Below are positions 46,735 to 55,827 of a stretch of 64,000 nucleotides of DNA, in pieces. Position numbers and translations under genes: made by a program. A model generated the notes under the pieces. That model was not told where the DNA came from. It did not search any database and worked only from the letters and a program-made list of their open reading frames with translations. The number at the start of each line of letters is the position of its first letter. The first letter of the stretch is position 1. The stretch is from Sphingomonas sp. LR60 (GTDB lineage Bacteria > Pseudomonadota > Alphaproteobacteria > Sphingomonadales > Sphingomonadaceae), in contig NZ_JASPFK010000001.1 of assembly GCF_036855935.1 (NCBI RefSeq), positions 3,536,501 to 3,600,500 of the forward strand, in the 5' to 3' direction.

Positions 46735-48297
46735 TTAGTGCTGATCGTCGTTCAGTGTGGCGATCCGGCCACTTGCGCCTGTGACCTTCACGGACTGGCC
46801 AGAGGCACGCCGCCGTTGGAACCAGTCGCGCAGCATCTCCGCGCTGGTGTGATCGACCGCGCTGAGCCGCGTCGCGTCGATCCGCACCGGCGTGTCGGTC
46901 GGCACCCGGTCGAGCGTTTCTGACAGCTTGGGCAAGGTCACGAAGGTCGCGGTGCCGTCCAGCGTGATCGCATGGGTATCGGCCTCCTGCCCTTCATAGA
47001 CGCGCAACCGCAACCGGTGGAGGTTGGGGATCAGCTCAAGCATCGTCAGCCCGATGCCGACGAGCACCCCGGTCAACAGGTCGGTCGACACCACCGTCAC
47101 CAGCGTCGCCGCCCAGATCAGCACCGGCAACACGCCGTAGTCGCGGAACAGGTGCGTGGCGTGCTTGACGCTGACCAGTCGGAAGCCGGTGACGACCAGG
47201 ATCGCGCCGAGCGCCGCCATCGGGATCAGCTTGAGCACGAACGGCAGCGCCGCGACGAAGCCGAGGATCCACACGCCGTGCAGCATCGCCGACAGCCGCG
47301 TCGCCGCGCCCGCCTGAACGTTGGCGGAGCTGCGCACGATCACTCCGGTCATCGGCAACGCGCCGGCAAAGCCGCACAACAGGTTGCCGAAGCCCTGTGC
47401 GCGCAACTCCTTGTTGTAATCGGTGCGGACGCCATTGTGCATCTTGTCGACCGCCGCCGCCGACAGCAACGTCTCGGCCGAGGCGATGAACGCGATCGCC
47501 ACCGCCGCTGCGATCACCGCCGGATCGAGCAGCCGCGCGAAGCCCTCGCCGCTCGGCGGGGTGATTGCGGCGACGATCGAATCGGGCACCTGTACCCGCG
47601 CGACTTCCAGCGCGAACAGCAGCGAGACGATCGTCCCGACCAGCACCCCGACCAGCGCCCCCGGCAACAGCCGCAGCGAAGCCGGGCGGAACTTTTCCCA
47701 GCCGATCATCGCGGCGATCGTCACCACGCCGATCGCGAACGCGAACTCGGTCGCCTGCAAATTGCTCGGCGACAGGCCGAACAGCCGGCCCGGCATCGCC
47801 GCGAGGTTCTGCAACCCGCTCGGCAGCGGGCGATGGTCGAACAGCACGTGGAACTGGCCGACGACGATCAGCACCCCGATCCCCGCGAGCATCCCGTGCA
47901 CCACCGCCGGCGAGATCGCCTTGAACCAGCCACCCAGCCGGAACACTCCCGCCACGACCTGCACCGCGCCGGCCACGACCAGGATCGGCCCCAGCGCCGC
48001 CAGCCCCTGGTCGCGCACCAGTTCGTAGACGATCACCGCCAGCCCCGCGGCCGGACCGCTCACCTGCAGCGGCGATCCGGCGATCGCCCCGACGATGATC
48101 CCGCCGATGATCCCGGTGATCAGCCCCTTCTCGGCCGGCGCACCCGAGGCGATCGCAATCCCCATGCAAAGCGGCATCGCGACGAGGAAGACGACGATCG
48201 ACGCGGTCAGATCGCGCCCAAGCAGCGAGAAAGAGGGCACCGAGATGCCGGGACGAGTCATCGCCGGATCGGATGGAGGAACCACGCTGGCCATCAT
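46735..48297 (-). CDS. SulP family inorganic anion transporter
   Basis: A 520-residue transporter with 10-14 helices. IVVFLVAMPLCMGIAIASGAP, SPLQVSGPAAGLAVI and SAETLLSAAAVDKM match SulP, and a C-terminal STAS domain (ITLDGTATFVTLPKLSETL) follows. The family moves sulfate, bicarbonate or other anions with H+ or Na+; no linked carbonic anhydrase is present to favour bicarbonate. Starts at 48297 or 48261 (MTRPGIS) are possible. Confidence 0.9.
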   Translation of the reverse strand: MMASVVPPSDPAMTRPGISVPSFSLLGRDLTASIVVFLVAMPLCMGIAIASGAPAEKGLITGIIGGIIVGAIAGSPLQVSGPAAGLAVIVYELVRDQGLAALGPILVVAGAVQVVAGVFRLGGWFKAISPAVVHGMLAGIGVLIVVGQFHVLFDHRPLPSGLQNLAAMPGRLFGLSPSNLQATEFAFAIGVVTIAAMIGWEKFRPASLRLLPGALVGVLVGTIVSLLFALEVARVQVPDSIVAAITPPSGEGFARLLDPAVIAAAVAIAFIASAETLLSAAAVDKMHNGVRTDYNKELRAQGFGNLLCGFAGALPMTGVIVRSSANVQAGAATRLSAMLHGVWILGFVAALPFVLKLIPMAALGAILVVTGFRLVSVKHATHLFRDYGVLPVLIWAATLVTVVSTDLLTGVLVGIGLTMLELIPNLHRLRLRVYEGQEADTHAITLDGTATFVTLPKLSETLDRVPTDTPVRIDATRLSAVDHTSAEMLRDWFQRRRASGQSVKVTGASGRIATLNDDQH

Positions 48298-48425
48298 GCG
48301 TCCAGCCGGAACGATCGCGCGGCGATCACATGGGGGCGTTCGCCTGCGCTGGCCACGTCGACTCTCCTGATGTCAATCGTCCAGGTCTTACGGCCGGCTC
48401 CTTGCTGCCGTGCGGCGCGTGCGTG

Positions 48426-49748
48426 TCATTTCGTTTCCTGAGGCGGCAACACGATCTCCGCGCACAGCCCGCCCCCGACGCGGTTGGCGAGCGTCAGCCG
48501 CCCGCCCTCCTCCGCGACAGCGAGTTGGACGATCGACAGCCCAAGCCCGAACCCGACCGTGTCGCGCGATCGCGCGGGATCGAGCCGCACGAACGGCTCG
48601 AGCACATGCTCCAGTTCGTCGTCGGGGATTCCCGGACCGTCATCTTCGATGCGGATCACGGCACCGGGGCGGTCGGTGATGAGCCTGATCGTGACCGTGT
48701 CGCCATAATGGAGGGCATTTTCGACGAGATTGACCAACGCACGCTTGAATCCGACGCGCCGGAGCCGCCACTCGCAGTGATCCGGGCCGTCATAGGTCGC
48801 CACTCGCCCACGATCCTCGGCATCGTCGGCCAGCGTCGCACACAGTACCGCCAGGTCGACGACGCTGGTCGGCTCCGGCTCCGCCGACCCGCCAAGGAAG
48901 GCGAGCAGCGAGGTGATCATCGCCTCCATCTCACTGACATCGCGAACGATTGCGTCGCGGGTCTCGACGTCGGGCAGCGCCTCGGTCCGCAGGTGCAGCC
49001 GCGCGAGCGGGGTGCGCAGATCGTGACCGACCGCCGCCAGCGCCTGCGTCCGCCCCGCGATCAGCGCCTGGATACGATCCTGCATCCGGTTGAACGCCGT
49101 AATGACGCGCCGCACCTCGCCTGGCCCATCCTCTTGGACATGCTCGACAATTCCGTGCCCGACGCGATCTGCTGCGGTCGCCAGCCGCCGCAAGGGCAGC
49201 AGCACACGTCGCAGCAGCAGCGCCCCCAGCAGCATCAACGCGATCGCCGGCACCATCGCCAGCGCGATCCGCTCGAACGAAAGGTTGAGGTTGGCGATCG
49301 GCTGCCGCGTACGAAAAAACAGCCAGCTTCCGTCCTCTAGCTGCAATCCACCCGTCACCACCGAACGCCGCCCCGGCGATTGCAGCCGCAGCCACAGGTC
49401 ACCGGTCGCCAGCGAAGGCTCCCATTCGAGTACCTGCCGATGCATTTCGTCGAGGGCGGGCGCAATTGCCGGCACCGCGGGCAAGGTCGCGCTCCATTGC
49501 AACGCGTATCGATCGGTGGTCAGCTCGGACGCCATCGCCGGACGCTCGGGCTGCGGGCGTTCGGCGATCAGCCGGCGGCTGATGACCAGATGCTCGGCGA
49601 GCCGATTAGCCTCGTCGTCACGCACCGCAAACCCGCTGGCACGCTCGTAAAGCAAGGTACTGGCGCCGAATTCGATCACCAGCGTCAGCAACAGGATACC
49701 CAGCACCTGCCCCAGCAGGCCGACTGCCGGGCGGCGCAGGAAGGTCAT
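48426..49748 (-). CDS. Sensor histidine kinase
   Basis: A 440-residue membrane kinase with a first helix (LGQVLGILLLTLVIEFGAS), a periplasmic sensor region (residues about 40-155), a second helix (IALAMVPAIALMLLGALLL), a HAMP domain, and a DHp domain with phospho-acceptor His242 (AAVGHDLRTPLARLHL). The catalytic domain has NLVENALHYG, IRIEDDGPGIP and GFGLGLSIV. Organisation is as in EnvZ-type kinases. It is encoded 4 bases after its response regulator. The signal is unknown; sulP or torF are possible targets by proximity only. Confidence 0.93.
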   Translation of the reverse strand: MTFLRRPAVGLLGQVLGILLLTLVIEFGASTLLYERASGFAVRDDEANRLAEHLVISRRLIAERPQPERPAMASELTTDRYALQWSATLPAVPAIAPALDEMHRQVLEWEPSLATGDLWLRLQSPGRRSVVTGGLQLEDGSWLFFRTRQPIANLNLSFERIALAMVPAIALMLLGALLLRRVLLPLRRLATAADRVGHGIVEHVQEDGPGEVRRVITAFNRMQDRIQALIAGRTQALAAVGHDLRTPLARLHLRTEALPDVETRDAIVRDVSEMEAMITSLLAFLGGSAEPEPTSVVDLAVLCATLADDAEDRGRVATYDGPDHCEWRLRRVGFKRALVNLVENALHYGDTVTIRLITDRPGAVIRIEDDGPGIPDDELEHVLEPFVRLDPARSRDTVGFGLGLSIVQLAVAEEGGRLTLANRVGGGLCAEIVLPPQETK

Positions 49749-49752
49749 GCGC

Positions 49753-50463
49753 TCAGCTGCGCTCGACGGGCGCGTTGAGCATATAGCCGACCCCGCGCAC
49801 CGTCACGATCGGTGCCGGTGCACCCGCGCTGCCCAGCTTGCGGCGAAGCCGGCTGACCAGCACGTCGATCGAGCGATCCGAACTGTCGCCGAGCCGCGTA
49901 CGGCTCAACTCGATCAGCCGCTCGCGCGCGATCACGCGTTGCGCGTGATCGGCCAATACCACCAGCAGGTCGAACTCCGCGCCCGTCAGGTCGACGATCG
50001 CACCGCTCGGCGAGGCGAGTTCACGGCGTGGCAGGTTTACCGTCCAGCCGTCGAAGATCAGCATTCCCTGATCGCCCGCGCCCGCCCGACGGTCGAGCGC
50101 CGGCCGCCGCAGCACCGCGCGCACCCGCGCCACCAATTCGCGCGTCCCGAATGGCTTGGCGATATAATCGTCCGCGCCCAGCTCCAGCCCGACCACGCGG
50201 TCGGTCTCGCTCGCGCGCGCCGACATGAAGATGATCGGCACGTCGCTCTTCTGGCGCAGCGACCGGCACAGATCGATCCCGCTCGTCCCCGGCAGCATGA
50301 TATCGAGCAGCACGAGATCGACCGGCCCCGAATCGAGCGCCAGCCACATCTCCGGCGCTGCGGAGGCGGGACGGACGGCGAAACCATTCTCCTGAAGCGC
50401 GCGGGCGGTGAGCATTCGGAGCGACGGATCGTCCTCGACAAGCAGGATCGTAGGGGCAGTCAT
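49753..50463 (-). CDS. OmpR-family response regulator
   Basis: A 236-residue regulator with a receiver domain (acidic pair near Asp11-Asp12, phospho-site Asp54 in LVLLDIMLPG, Lys in IAKPFGTREL) and a C-terminal winged helix (LTGAEFDLLVVLADHAQ, RSIDVLVSRLRRKLG, VRGVGYML). It is the partner of the downstream histidine kinase. Confidence 0.95.
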   Translation of the reverse strand: MTAPTILLVEDDPSLRMLTARALQENGFAVRPASAAPEMWLALDSGPVDLVLLDIMLPGTSGIDLCRSLRQKSDVPIIFMSARASETDRVVGLELGADDYIAKPFGTRELVARVRAVLRRPALDRRAGAGDQGMLIFDGWTVNLPRRELASPSGAIVDLTGAEFDLLVVLADHAQRVIARERLIELSRTRLGDSSDRSIDVLVSRLRRKLGSAGAPAPIVTVRGVGYMLNAPVERS

Positions 50464-50619
50464 GTCCGCAGGACGTAGGGGCCACGCCGAAGCCGGTCAA
50501 TTCGCGGCACGAAAAACGCAGGCTCTTGTGAAAAAGCTGTTGCGGGCTCCGAACACCGCTGCTAGTGGCGCCACCTCACCCGACGGGAGCAGCCAAATGC
50601 TTCCGATCACGGCGCCAGA

Positions 50620-50694
50620 GCGGGCGTAGCTCAGGGGTAGAGCACAACCTTGCCAAGGTTGGGGTCGAGGGTTCGAATCCCTTCGCCCGCTCCA
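50620..50694 (+). tRNA. tRNA-Gly (GCC)
   Basis: A full cloverleaf: acceptor stem GCGGGCG with CGCCCGC, D-stem GCTC with GAGC, anticodon stem CAACC with GGTTG around loop TTGCCAA (anticodon GCC), T-stem closing loop TTCGAAT, discriminator T, and CCA encoded at 50692-50694. It is a single gene, preceded by a 155-base gap that should hold its promoter. No integrase or duplicated 3' end was seen nearby. Confidence 0.97.
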
Positions 50695-50803
50695 GTCTTC
50701 CACATACAAGCGCATCTCCCTTCGGGGAAAGTTCGGCTTTATTGCTCGCACGCCACGCCCATCGGCCGTGACGACGCGGCGGCGCTGCGCTACGGGCGCG
50801 GGC

Positions 50804-51508
50804 ATGAGGCCGTTCTTCTCGCTCCTGCTCGCCGGCGCGCATTGGCCGGCTCGGTTGCTGGCCTGTGTCGGCGCGGCGCTGTGCCTTGCGTTGACGTTTC
50901 TCGTCTGCGCGCAGCTGCCGCTGAGCCAGGCCGACCTGCCGATCATCGTCGCGCCGCTCGGTGCCTCGGCGGTGCTGGTGTTCGCGGTGCCCGCCAGCCC
51001 GCTGGCGCAGCCGTGGTCGGTAATCGGTGGCAATGTCGTTTCGGCGCTCATCGGGGTCGCCGCCTACCAGTTGATCCCGCAGATCGCGCTCGCGGCCGGC
51101 ATTGCGGTCGGCGGCGCGATCCTCGCGATGTCGCTGCTGCGTTGCCTCCACCCGCCCGGCGGTGCGGCGGCGCTGACCGCAGTGATCGGCAGCACCGGCA
51201 TCCATGCCGCCGGCTGGACCTTCGCCTTCGCGCCGGTCGGCATCAATTCGGTCGCGCTGGTCGCGCTTGGCGTCCTCTATCATCGCATGACCCGCCACAG
51301 CTATCCGCATCGTGCCGCCGCACCGGTCGCAGCCCCCACGCCGGGGCTGCACGCCGCGGACATCGACGCAGCGCTGGCCGACCTGCACGAGACGTTCGAC
51401 ATCGCGCCCGAGGATCTCGACGCGCTGCTGACCCGCGCCGAAGCGCATGCCGCCGCCCGCCGCGCCGGCTCGACAAGTGCGCGGCAACCCGGCACGCCGG
51501 TGCGATGA
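50804..51508 (+). CDS. HPP family membrane protein
   Basis: A 234-residue protein with four helices and the family signature LRCLHPPGGAAALTAVIG near residue 107. HPP proteins have been linked to nitrite transport in chloroplasts and cyanobacteria; the bacterial role is otherwise unclear. A soluble acidic C-terminal tail (ADLHETFDIAPEDLDALL) follows. The ATG at 50804 overlaps no upstream gene; the next gene overlaps as ATGA. Confidence 0.9.
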   Translation: MRPFFSLLLAGAHWPARLLACVGAALCLALTFLVCAQLPLSQADLPIIVAPLGASAVLVFAVPASPLAQPWSVIGGNVVSALIGVAAYQLIPQIALAAGIAVGGAILAMSLLRCLHPPGGAAALTAVIGSTGIHAAGWTFAFAPVGINSVALVALGVLYHRMTRHSYPHRAAAPVAAPTPGLHAADIDAALADLHETFDIAPEDLDALLTRAEAHAAARRAGSTSARQPGTPVR

Positions 51509-52299
51509 CAGCTTCTTCGATTCGTGTGGGCATCGGCGGCTGGACCTACGAGCCATGGCGTGGGACCTTCTATCCCGACAAATGGCCGCAGAAGCGCGAG
51601 CTGGAATATGCCAGCCGTCACGTGACCGCGATCGAGGTCAACGGCACCTTCTATTCGTCGTTCAAGCCAGCGACCTTCGCCGGCTGGCGCGCGACCGCGC
51701 CCGACGGGTTCGTCTTCGCGCTCAAGGCGTCGCGCTATTGCGTGACGCGCAAGGTGCTGGCGGAGGCCGGCGAATCGATCGCGCGCTTCGTCGGTCAGGG
51801 GATCGTCGAGTTGGGCGACATGCTCGGCCCGATCCTTTGGCAGATGCCGGCGACACGGAAGTTCGATGCCGACGACATGGCGGCGTTCCTCAAGCTGCTG
51901 CCCGCCAGCGAGGCCGGCGTGCCGCTGCGTCACGCGATCCAAGTACGACACGAAAGCTTCGCGACCCCCGACTTCGTCGCCTTGTGTCGCGCCGCCGGGG
52001 TGGCGATCGTTCATGGCGCTTCTGCCGACTACCCGGCGCTGGCGGATGTGTCGGGCAACTTCGTCTATGCGCGACTCGAGGATGCCCGCGAGGAGGAACC
52101 GGCCGGCTATGCTCCGGCCGCGCTCGACCGCTGGCGTGACGTCGCGCGAGGGTGGGCGGCGGGCGAGAGCCCCAGTGGGCTGCCCTATGTCGCGGAACCG
52201 GCGCCGACGCAGCCCCGCGACACATTCATCTTCATGATAAACGGCGCAAAAGTCCGCGCACCGCACGCCGCGATGGCATTGATCGAGCGGCTCGGCTGA
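51505..52299 (+). CDS. DUF72 domain protein
   Basis: A 264-residue TIM-barrel-like protein of the DUF72/YecE family. It has GIGGWTYEPWRGTFYPDKWP at the N-terminus, AIEVNGTFYSSFKPATFAGW, and FALKASRYCVT. The biochemical function of the family is not established. It is coupled to the HPP gene by a 4-base overlap. About 110 bases after its stop show no gene. Confidence 0.9.
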   Translation: MTASSIRVGIGGWTYEPWRGTFYPDKWPQKRELEYASRHVTAIEVNGTFYSSFKPATFAGWRATAPDGFVFALKASRYCVTRKVLAEAGESIARFVGQGIVELGDMLGPILWQMPATRKFDADDMAAFLKLLPASEAGVPLRHAIQVRHESFATPDFVALCRAAGVAIVHGASADYPALADVSGNFVYARLEDAREEEPAGYAPAALDRWRDVARGWAAGESPSGLPYVAEPAPTQPRDTFIFMINGAKVRAPHAAMALIERLG

Positions 52300-52410
52300 G
52301 GGCGGATGTTGGCAAAGTTGATGCCGGACGACGGCATTATCGTTCGTGTGACGTCGCAGCCATACCGGCTCCGCCGCAACGCTAGCTGTTGTTGGACGGT
52401 GTAGGACAGA

Positions 52411-52776
52411 TCAATCGAGCGCGGCGACGATCGCCGCGATCGCCGGGTCGGTACAGGTGCGCACCGGATCGTCGGAGCCGTCGGCACGCGCGTGACGCGC
52501 GCCGGCCTCGAAGGCGTCGTACACCTGTTGGAACAAGCTCGGCCAAGCATGGCTGACGCCGTCCATCCACAATCCCTGTAACAGCCCATGGAGGTCGCAG
52601 ACGATGCGGTCACAGACCGTGTAGGTCAGTTCGCCGGCGTGATAGGCGCGCGCGAGCCGCTCGGCAAAGCGATCGAGAAAGGCGGCGGTGTCCTCGATCG
52701 CGCCTGTCGACCCGCCGGCGCCGAGGTGCGCGCCGGTGGTGAGGTCACCGGTCGCGAGCGGAGCGGGCACGTCCAT
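52411..52776 (-). CDS. Hypothetical protein, 121 aa
   Basis: I do not recognise this protein. It is soluble and mostly helical by composition, with two cysteines in YTVCDRIVCDLHGLLQGLW near residue 55 and a C-terminus rich in Ala and Asp. No signal peptide or membrane helix is present. It is convergent with the DUF72 gene and divergent from the monooxygenase-like gene. The coding bias resembles that of its neighbours. Confidence 0.55.
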   Translation of the reverse strand: MDVPAPLATGDLTTGAHLGAGGSTGAIEDTAAFLDRFAERLARAYHAGELTYTVCDRIVCDLHGLLQGLWMDGVSHAWPSLFQQVYDAFEAGARHARADGSDDPVRTCTDPAIAAIVAALD

Positions 52777-52898
52777 GCGGCGATCCTAGTGGCCCGCCGG
52801 GCGGCCGTGAACCCCTGCCCGATGTTGACGGATACAGGCGCGGGAGGTGTGCGTACGGTATCTCGAAGGTGCGCGGTGCGGGGATAGAGGGGCAAGCG

Positions 52899-53325
52899 AT
52901 GAACAGAACGATCGGAATTGCCGGCGCTGCGGCGATGTCGCTGACCGGGGCCATGTCGGCGGCGGAGGCGATGGCACCCGGCGACGGCATGATGGTGCGA
53001 GATCGCGGAGGTGTCGGTCGATCCTGCGCAGCTCGACGCCTATAAGACGATCCTCGCCGCCGAGCAGGCAGCGTCGGTCCGCAGCGAGCCGGGGGTGTTG
53101 ATGCTCCACTCGGTGCAGATCGCGGATGATCCGACGCAGATCCGGCTGCTCGAGGTCTATGCCAGCCGCGCCGCCTATGAAGCGCACATCCGCGCGCCGC
53201 ACTTCCTGACCTACAAGACCGCGACGGCGACGATGGTCCTCGGACTGTGGCTCGTCGACACGCACCCGATCCTGTTGTGCGCCAAGTCGAAGGGCAAGGC
53301 TGGGGGGCCGGTGACGTGTATGTGA
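52899..53325 (+). pseudogene. Antibiotic-biosynthesis-monooxygenase (ABM) domain protein, frameshifted
   Basis: The first frame (ATG 52899) encodes a signal-peptide-like start (IGIAGAAAMSLTGAMSAAEA) and MMVR, then goes astray. The ABM domain (VSVDPAQLDAYKTILAAEQ, LLEVYASRAAYEAHIRAPHF) continues in another frame to 53325. Removing one base at about 52998-53003 gives MMVRIAEVSVDPAQ and a protein of about 141 residues. ABM proteins include quinol monooxygenases; this one appears exported. The break is not in a long homopolymer, so a real mutation is somewhat more likely than elsewhere. Confidence 0.72.
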
Positions 53326-53422
53326 GCACGGCCGCTTCGCCATTGTCGGTCGACGCAGGACTGACGCGCCGCTGACCGACGCCATAGGACAGGCGCATCG
53401 TCATTCCGCGTTCGGAGCAGCG

Positions 53423-54204
53423 ATGACCAACGACGAAGACCGCTATCTGCGCGAGGTGCAGTACCGCTTTCCCGACCGCCTGGAAGCGCGCGCAATCCTC
53501 CACCGCCGGTATGGGCGGGCCGACTGGTTCGCGTGGCTGGCGAGCGAGATCGCGTTCACGCCGGGCAGCGTGGTGGCGGATGTGGGCTGTGGTGCCGGCG
53601 CATTGTGGCGCGATGCACCGCGCGACGTTCCGGACGACTTGGCATTGCGGCTGGTCGATAGCTCGCCGGGGATGGTGGCGGCAGCGGAAGCGACGGTGCG
53701 CGCCGCCAAGCGCTGGAGCGACGTCGATGCGATCCTTGGCGATGCGACCGCGTTGCCGTTCCCGGACGATAGCATCGACACGGCGCTGGCGATCCACATG
53801 CTCTATCATCTCTCCGACCCTGCTGCGGGATTGGCCGAGTTGGCGCGCGTGGCCCGGCCGGGTGGAATAGTGGCGGTGGTCCTTAACCGCTCCGGTACGA
53901 TGGCGGAACTGAGTGGACTTCTGGAGCAGGCACTCGGCCGCCCATCTGCACGTCCGGCCCCCTGTCGTCCGAGGATGGGCTGGCGTTGATGCAGACGCAA
54001 TTCCGCACGGTCGAGGTGCGACGCTACGACGACACCTTGCGAGTCACCGATCCGGTCGACCTGCTCGGCTATCTCACCAGCCTGCCCGAGGCGGATACGC
54101 CGGGCGTGGCGGCGAAGCTGGCGGACGCGGTCGAGGCGGCGTTCCGACGATCTGCGGTCTTCGCGATCGCCAAGACTTCGGAGCTGTTAATCGCGCGGCG
54201 CTGA
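53423..54204 (+). pseudogene. Class I SAM-dependent methyltransferase, one-base frameshift
   Basis: A methyltransferase of about 260 residues. VVADVGCGAGALW is motif I near residue 50, LGDATALPFPDDSID near 108, and LARVARPGGIVAVVLNRSG is typical of the UbiE-like fold. The frame breaks after GRPSARPAP. Adding one base in the C5 run at 53958-53962 gives LSSEDGLALMQTQFRTVEV, which continues to 54204. Substrate unknown. It is probably a sequencing indel. Confidence 0.78.
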
Positions 54205-54249
54205 AGCGAAAAGTCGGGATTACCGGGCCGAGCGCGATTTGCCCCCCGC

Positions 54250-54669
54250 TCAGCCCAGCCGTTCTTTCAGGTCAAGCATCGCCAGCGCCGCCTTGGCCGC
54301 CGCGCCGCCCTTGTCGAGTTGCGCGGGGTCGGCGCGGGCGATCGCCTGCGCTTCGTTCTCGGTGGTGAGAATGCCGTTGCCGATCGCGACGCCGTCCATG
54401 GTCAACGCCATGATCCCACGCGCGCTTTCGTTGGCGACGATCTCGAAATGATAGGTCTCGCCGCGGATCACTACGCCCAGCGCGACGAATGCGTCATAGC
54501 GCCCGCTCTCCGCCGCGAGCGCGATCGCGCCGGGAACTTCGAGCGCGCCGGGGACGGTCAGCACCTCGGCGCGATGCCCCGCCGCCTCGACCGCGGCCGC
54601 GGCGCCCGCGACCAGCATGTCGTTGAGATGATCGTAGAATCGTGCTTCGACGATGAGGACGTTGGCCAT
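54250..54669 (-). CDS. ribH: 6,7-dimethyl-8-ribityllumazine synthase
   Basis: The penultimate enzyme of riboflavin synthesis. It has 139 residues, with [35 protein letters not shown] near residue 40, and [20 protein letters not shown]. The ATG at 54669 shares one base with the ribB stop (TGATG); a TTG three bases upstream is an alternative. It is last in the ribD-ribE-ribB-ribH operon. Confidence 0.96.
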   Translation of the reverse strand: MANVLIVEARFYDHLNDMLVAGAAAAVEAAGHRAEVLTVPGALEVPGAIALAAESGRYDAFVALGVVIRGETYHFEIVANESARGIMALTMDGVAIGNGILTTENEAQAIARADPAQLDKGGAAAKAALAMLDLKERLG

Positions 54670-55781
54670 CAATCCACCTTCCGTTCGCCGACGATCGACA
54701 GCCCATAGCCATCGAGCCCGACCAATGTGTGATGCGTGTTGGTGAGCAACACCATGTCGTGCACGCCCAGTTCAGCGAGGATCATCGCGCCGACGCCATA
54801 GTCGCGCAATTCCTCCATATCGACCGTTGCCTGCTCGCCCGCCTTCAGCCGCACCGCGGTGGTGAACGCGTCGGCGCGCTGGCGGTTGATGACGACGATC
54901 ACCCCCGCGCCTTCCTCGGCGATCAGCTCCATCGAGCGCGACAGCATCCGGCTGCGCTCGCCCTCCTCACCGAACAGGTCGGCGAAAGGCGACAAGGCGT
55001 GCATCCGCACCATCGTCGGGCGCGCGGGATCGACGCGCCCCTTGACCAGCGCGATCTGCTCGGTGCCGGTCGCCTTGTTGCGATAGGCGCGCACCGTCCA
55101 GTCGCCGCCCCAGCGGCTGGTGAACGGCGCTTCGCTGACCAGTTCAACCAGATGGTCGTGGCGGCGGCGATAGGCGATCAGGTCGCGGATCGTGCCGATC
55201 TTGAGATTATGGAGCTGCGCGAACGAGACGAGATCGTCGAGGCGCGCCATCGTGCCGTCCTCGTTCATGATCTCGCAGATCACGCCCGAGGGATTGAGCC
55301 CGGCGAGCCGCGAGACGTCGACCGCTGCCTCGGTATGGCCGGCACGCACCAGCACGCCGCCATCGCGCGCGACCAGCGGGAAGACGTGCCCCGGCGTGAC
55401 GATGTCGGTGCGGTCCTTGGTCGCATCGATCGCGACCGCGATCGTCCGCGCGCGGTCCGCGGCCGAGATACCGGTCGTCACCCCCTCGCGCGCCTCGATC
55501 GAGACGGTGAAGGCGGTTTCGTGACGCGTGCCGTTGTTGCGGCTCATCAGGTCGAGCCCGAGATCCTCGACGCGCGCCTTGGTCATGGCGAGGCAGATCA
55601 GCCCGCGGCCGTGGCGGGCCATGAAATTGACCTTCTCGGGCGTCGCCATCTGTGCGGGGATGACGAGATCGCCCTCGTTCTCGCGATCCTCGTCGTCGAC
55701 GAGGATGAACATCCGGCCGTTGCGCGCCTCGTCGATAATCTCTTCGGGCGTCGACAGATAGCCGTGGCGCAGGCCACCCAT
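54669..55781 (-). CDS. ribB: 3,4-dihydroxy-2-butanone-4-phosphate synthase with degenerate GTP cyclohydrolase II-like domain
   Basis: A 370-residue protein. Residues about 10-210 are RibB, with [19 protein letters not shown] (metal-binding acidic cluster), [24 protein letters not shown] and [11 protein letters not shown]. The C-terminal third aligns by position with GTP cyclohydrolase II, but the zinc cysteines and the usual GE-x-RVHSEC-type motif are absent ([20 protein letters not shown]), so that activity is probably lost. The start ATG lies in a strong hairpin. Confidence 0.92.
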   Translation of the reverse strand: MGGLRHGYLSTPEEIIDEARNGRMFILVDDEDRENEGDLVIPAQMATPEKVNFMARHGRGLICLAMTKARVEDLGLDLMSRNNGTRHETAFTVSIEAREGVTTGISAADRARTIAVAIDATKDRTDIVTPGHVFPLVARDGGVLVRAGHTEAAVDVSRLAGLNPSGVICEIMNEDGTMARLDDLVSFAQLHNLKIGTIRDLIAYRRRHDHLVELVSEAPFTSRWGGDWTVRAYRNKATGTEQIALVKGRVDPARPTMVRMHALSPFADLFGEEGERSRMLSRSMELIAEEGAGVIVVINRQRADAFTTAVRLKAGEQATVDMEELRDYGVGAMILAELGVHDMVLLTNTHHTLVGLDGYGLSIVGERKVD

Positions 55782-55801
55782 CAAAGTGGTACTTTGATGG
55801 G
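55777..55801 (-). promoter_or_regulatory. Hairpin covering the ribB start codon
   Basis: CCCATCAAAGT at 55777-55787 and its exact complement at 55791-55801 form an 11-bp stem with a 3-base loop; the ribB ATG (55779-55781) lies in the stem. No separate Shine-Dalgarno is evident upstream. In the mRNA this would hide the start site unless opened by translation of ribE or by a ligand or protein. Confidence 0.6.
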
Positions 55802-55827
55802 ATCCCGCAGGCGCGAGTTCGGCGGGC

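Noticed and set aside
46972..48441. 489-codon open frame opposite sulP
   Set aside because: Same kind of shadow: composition dominated by Arg, Gln, Asp and His, no start site, fully antisense to SulP.
50540..50565. Possible sigma-70 promoter (TTGCGG and TGCTAG) before tRNA-Gly
   Set aside because: Spacing is only about 14 bases, too short for a confident -35/-10 pair.
50620..50694. tRNA-Gly as an attachment site of an integrated element
   Set aside because: No integrase, no duplicated tRNA 3' end and no change in gene content were seen beside it.
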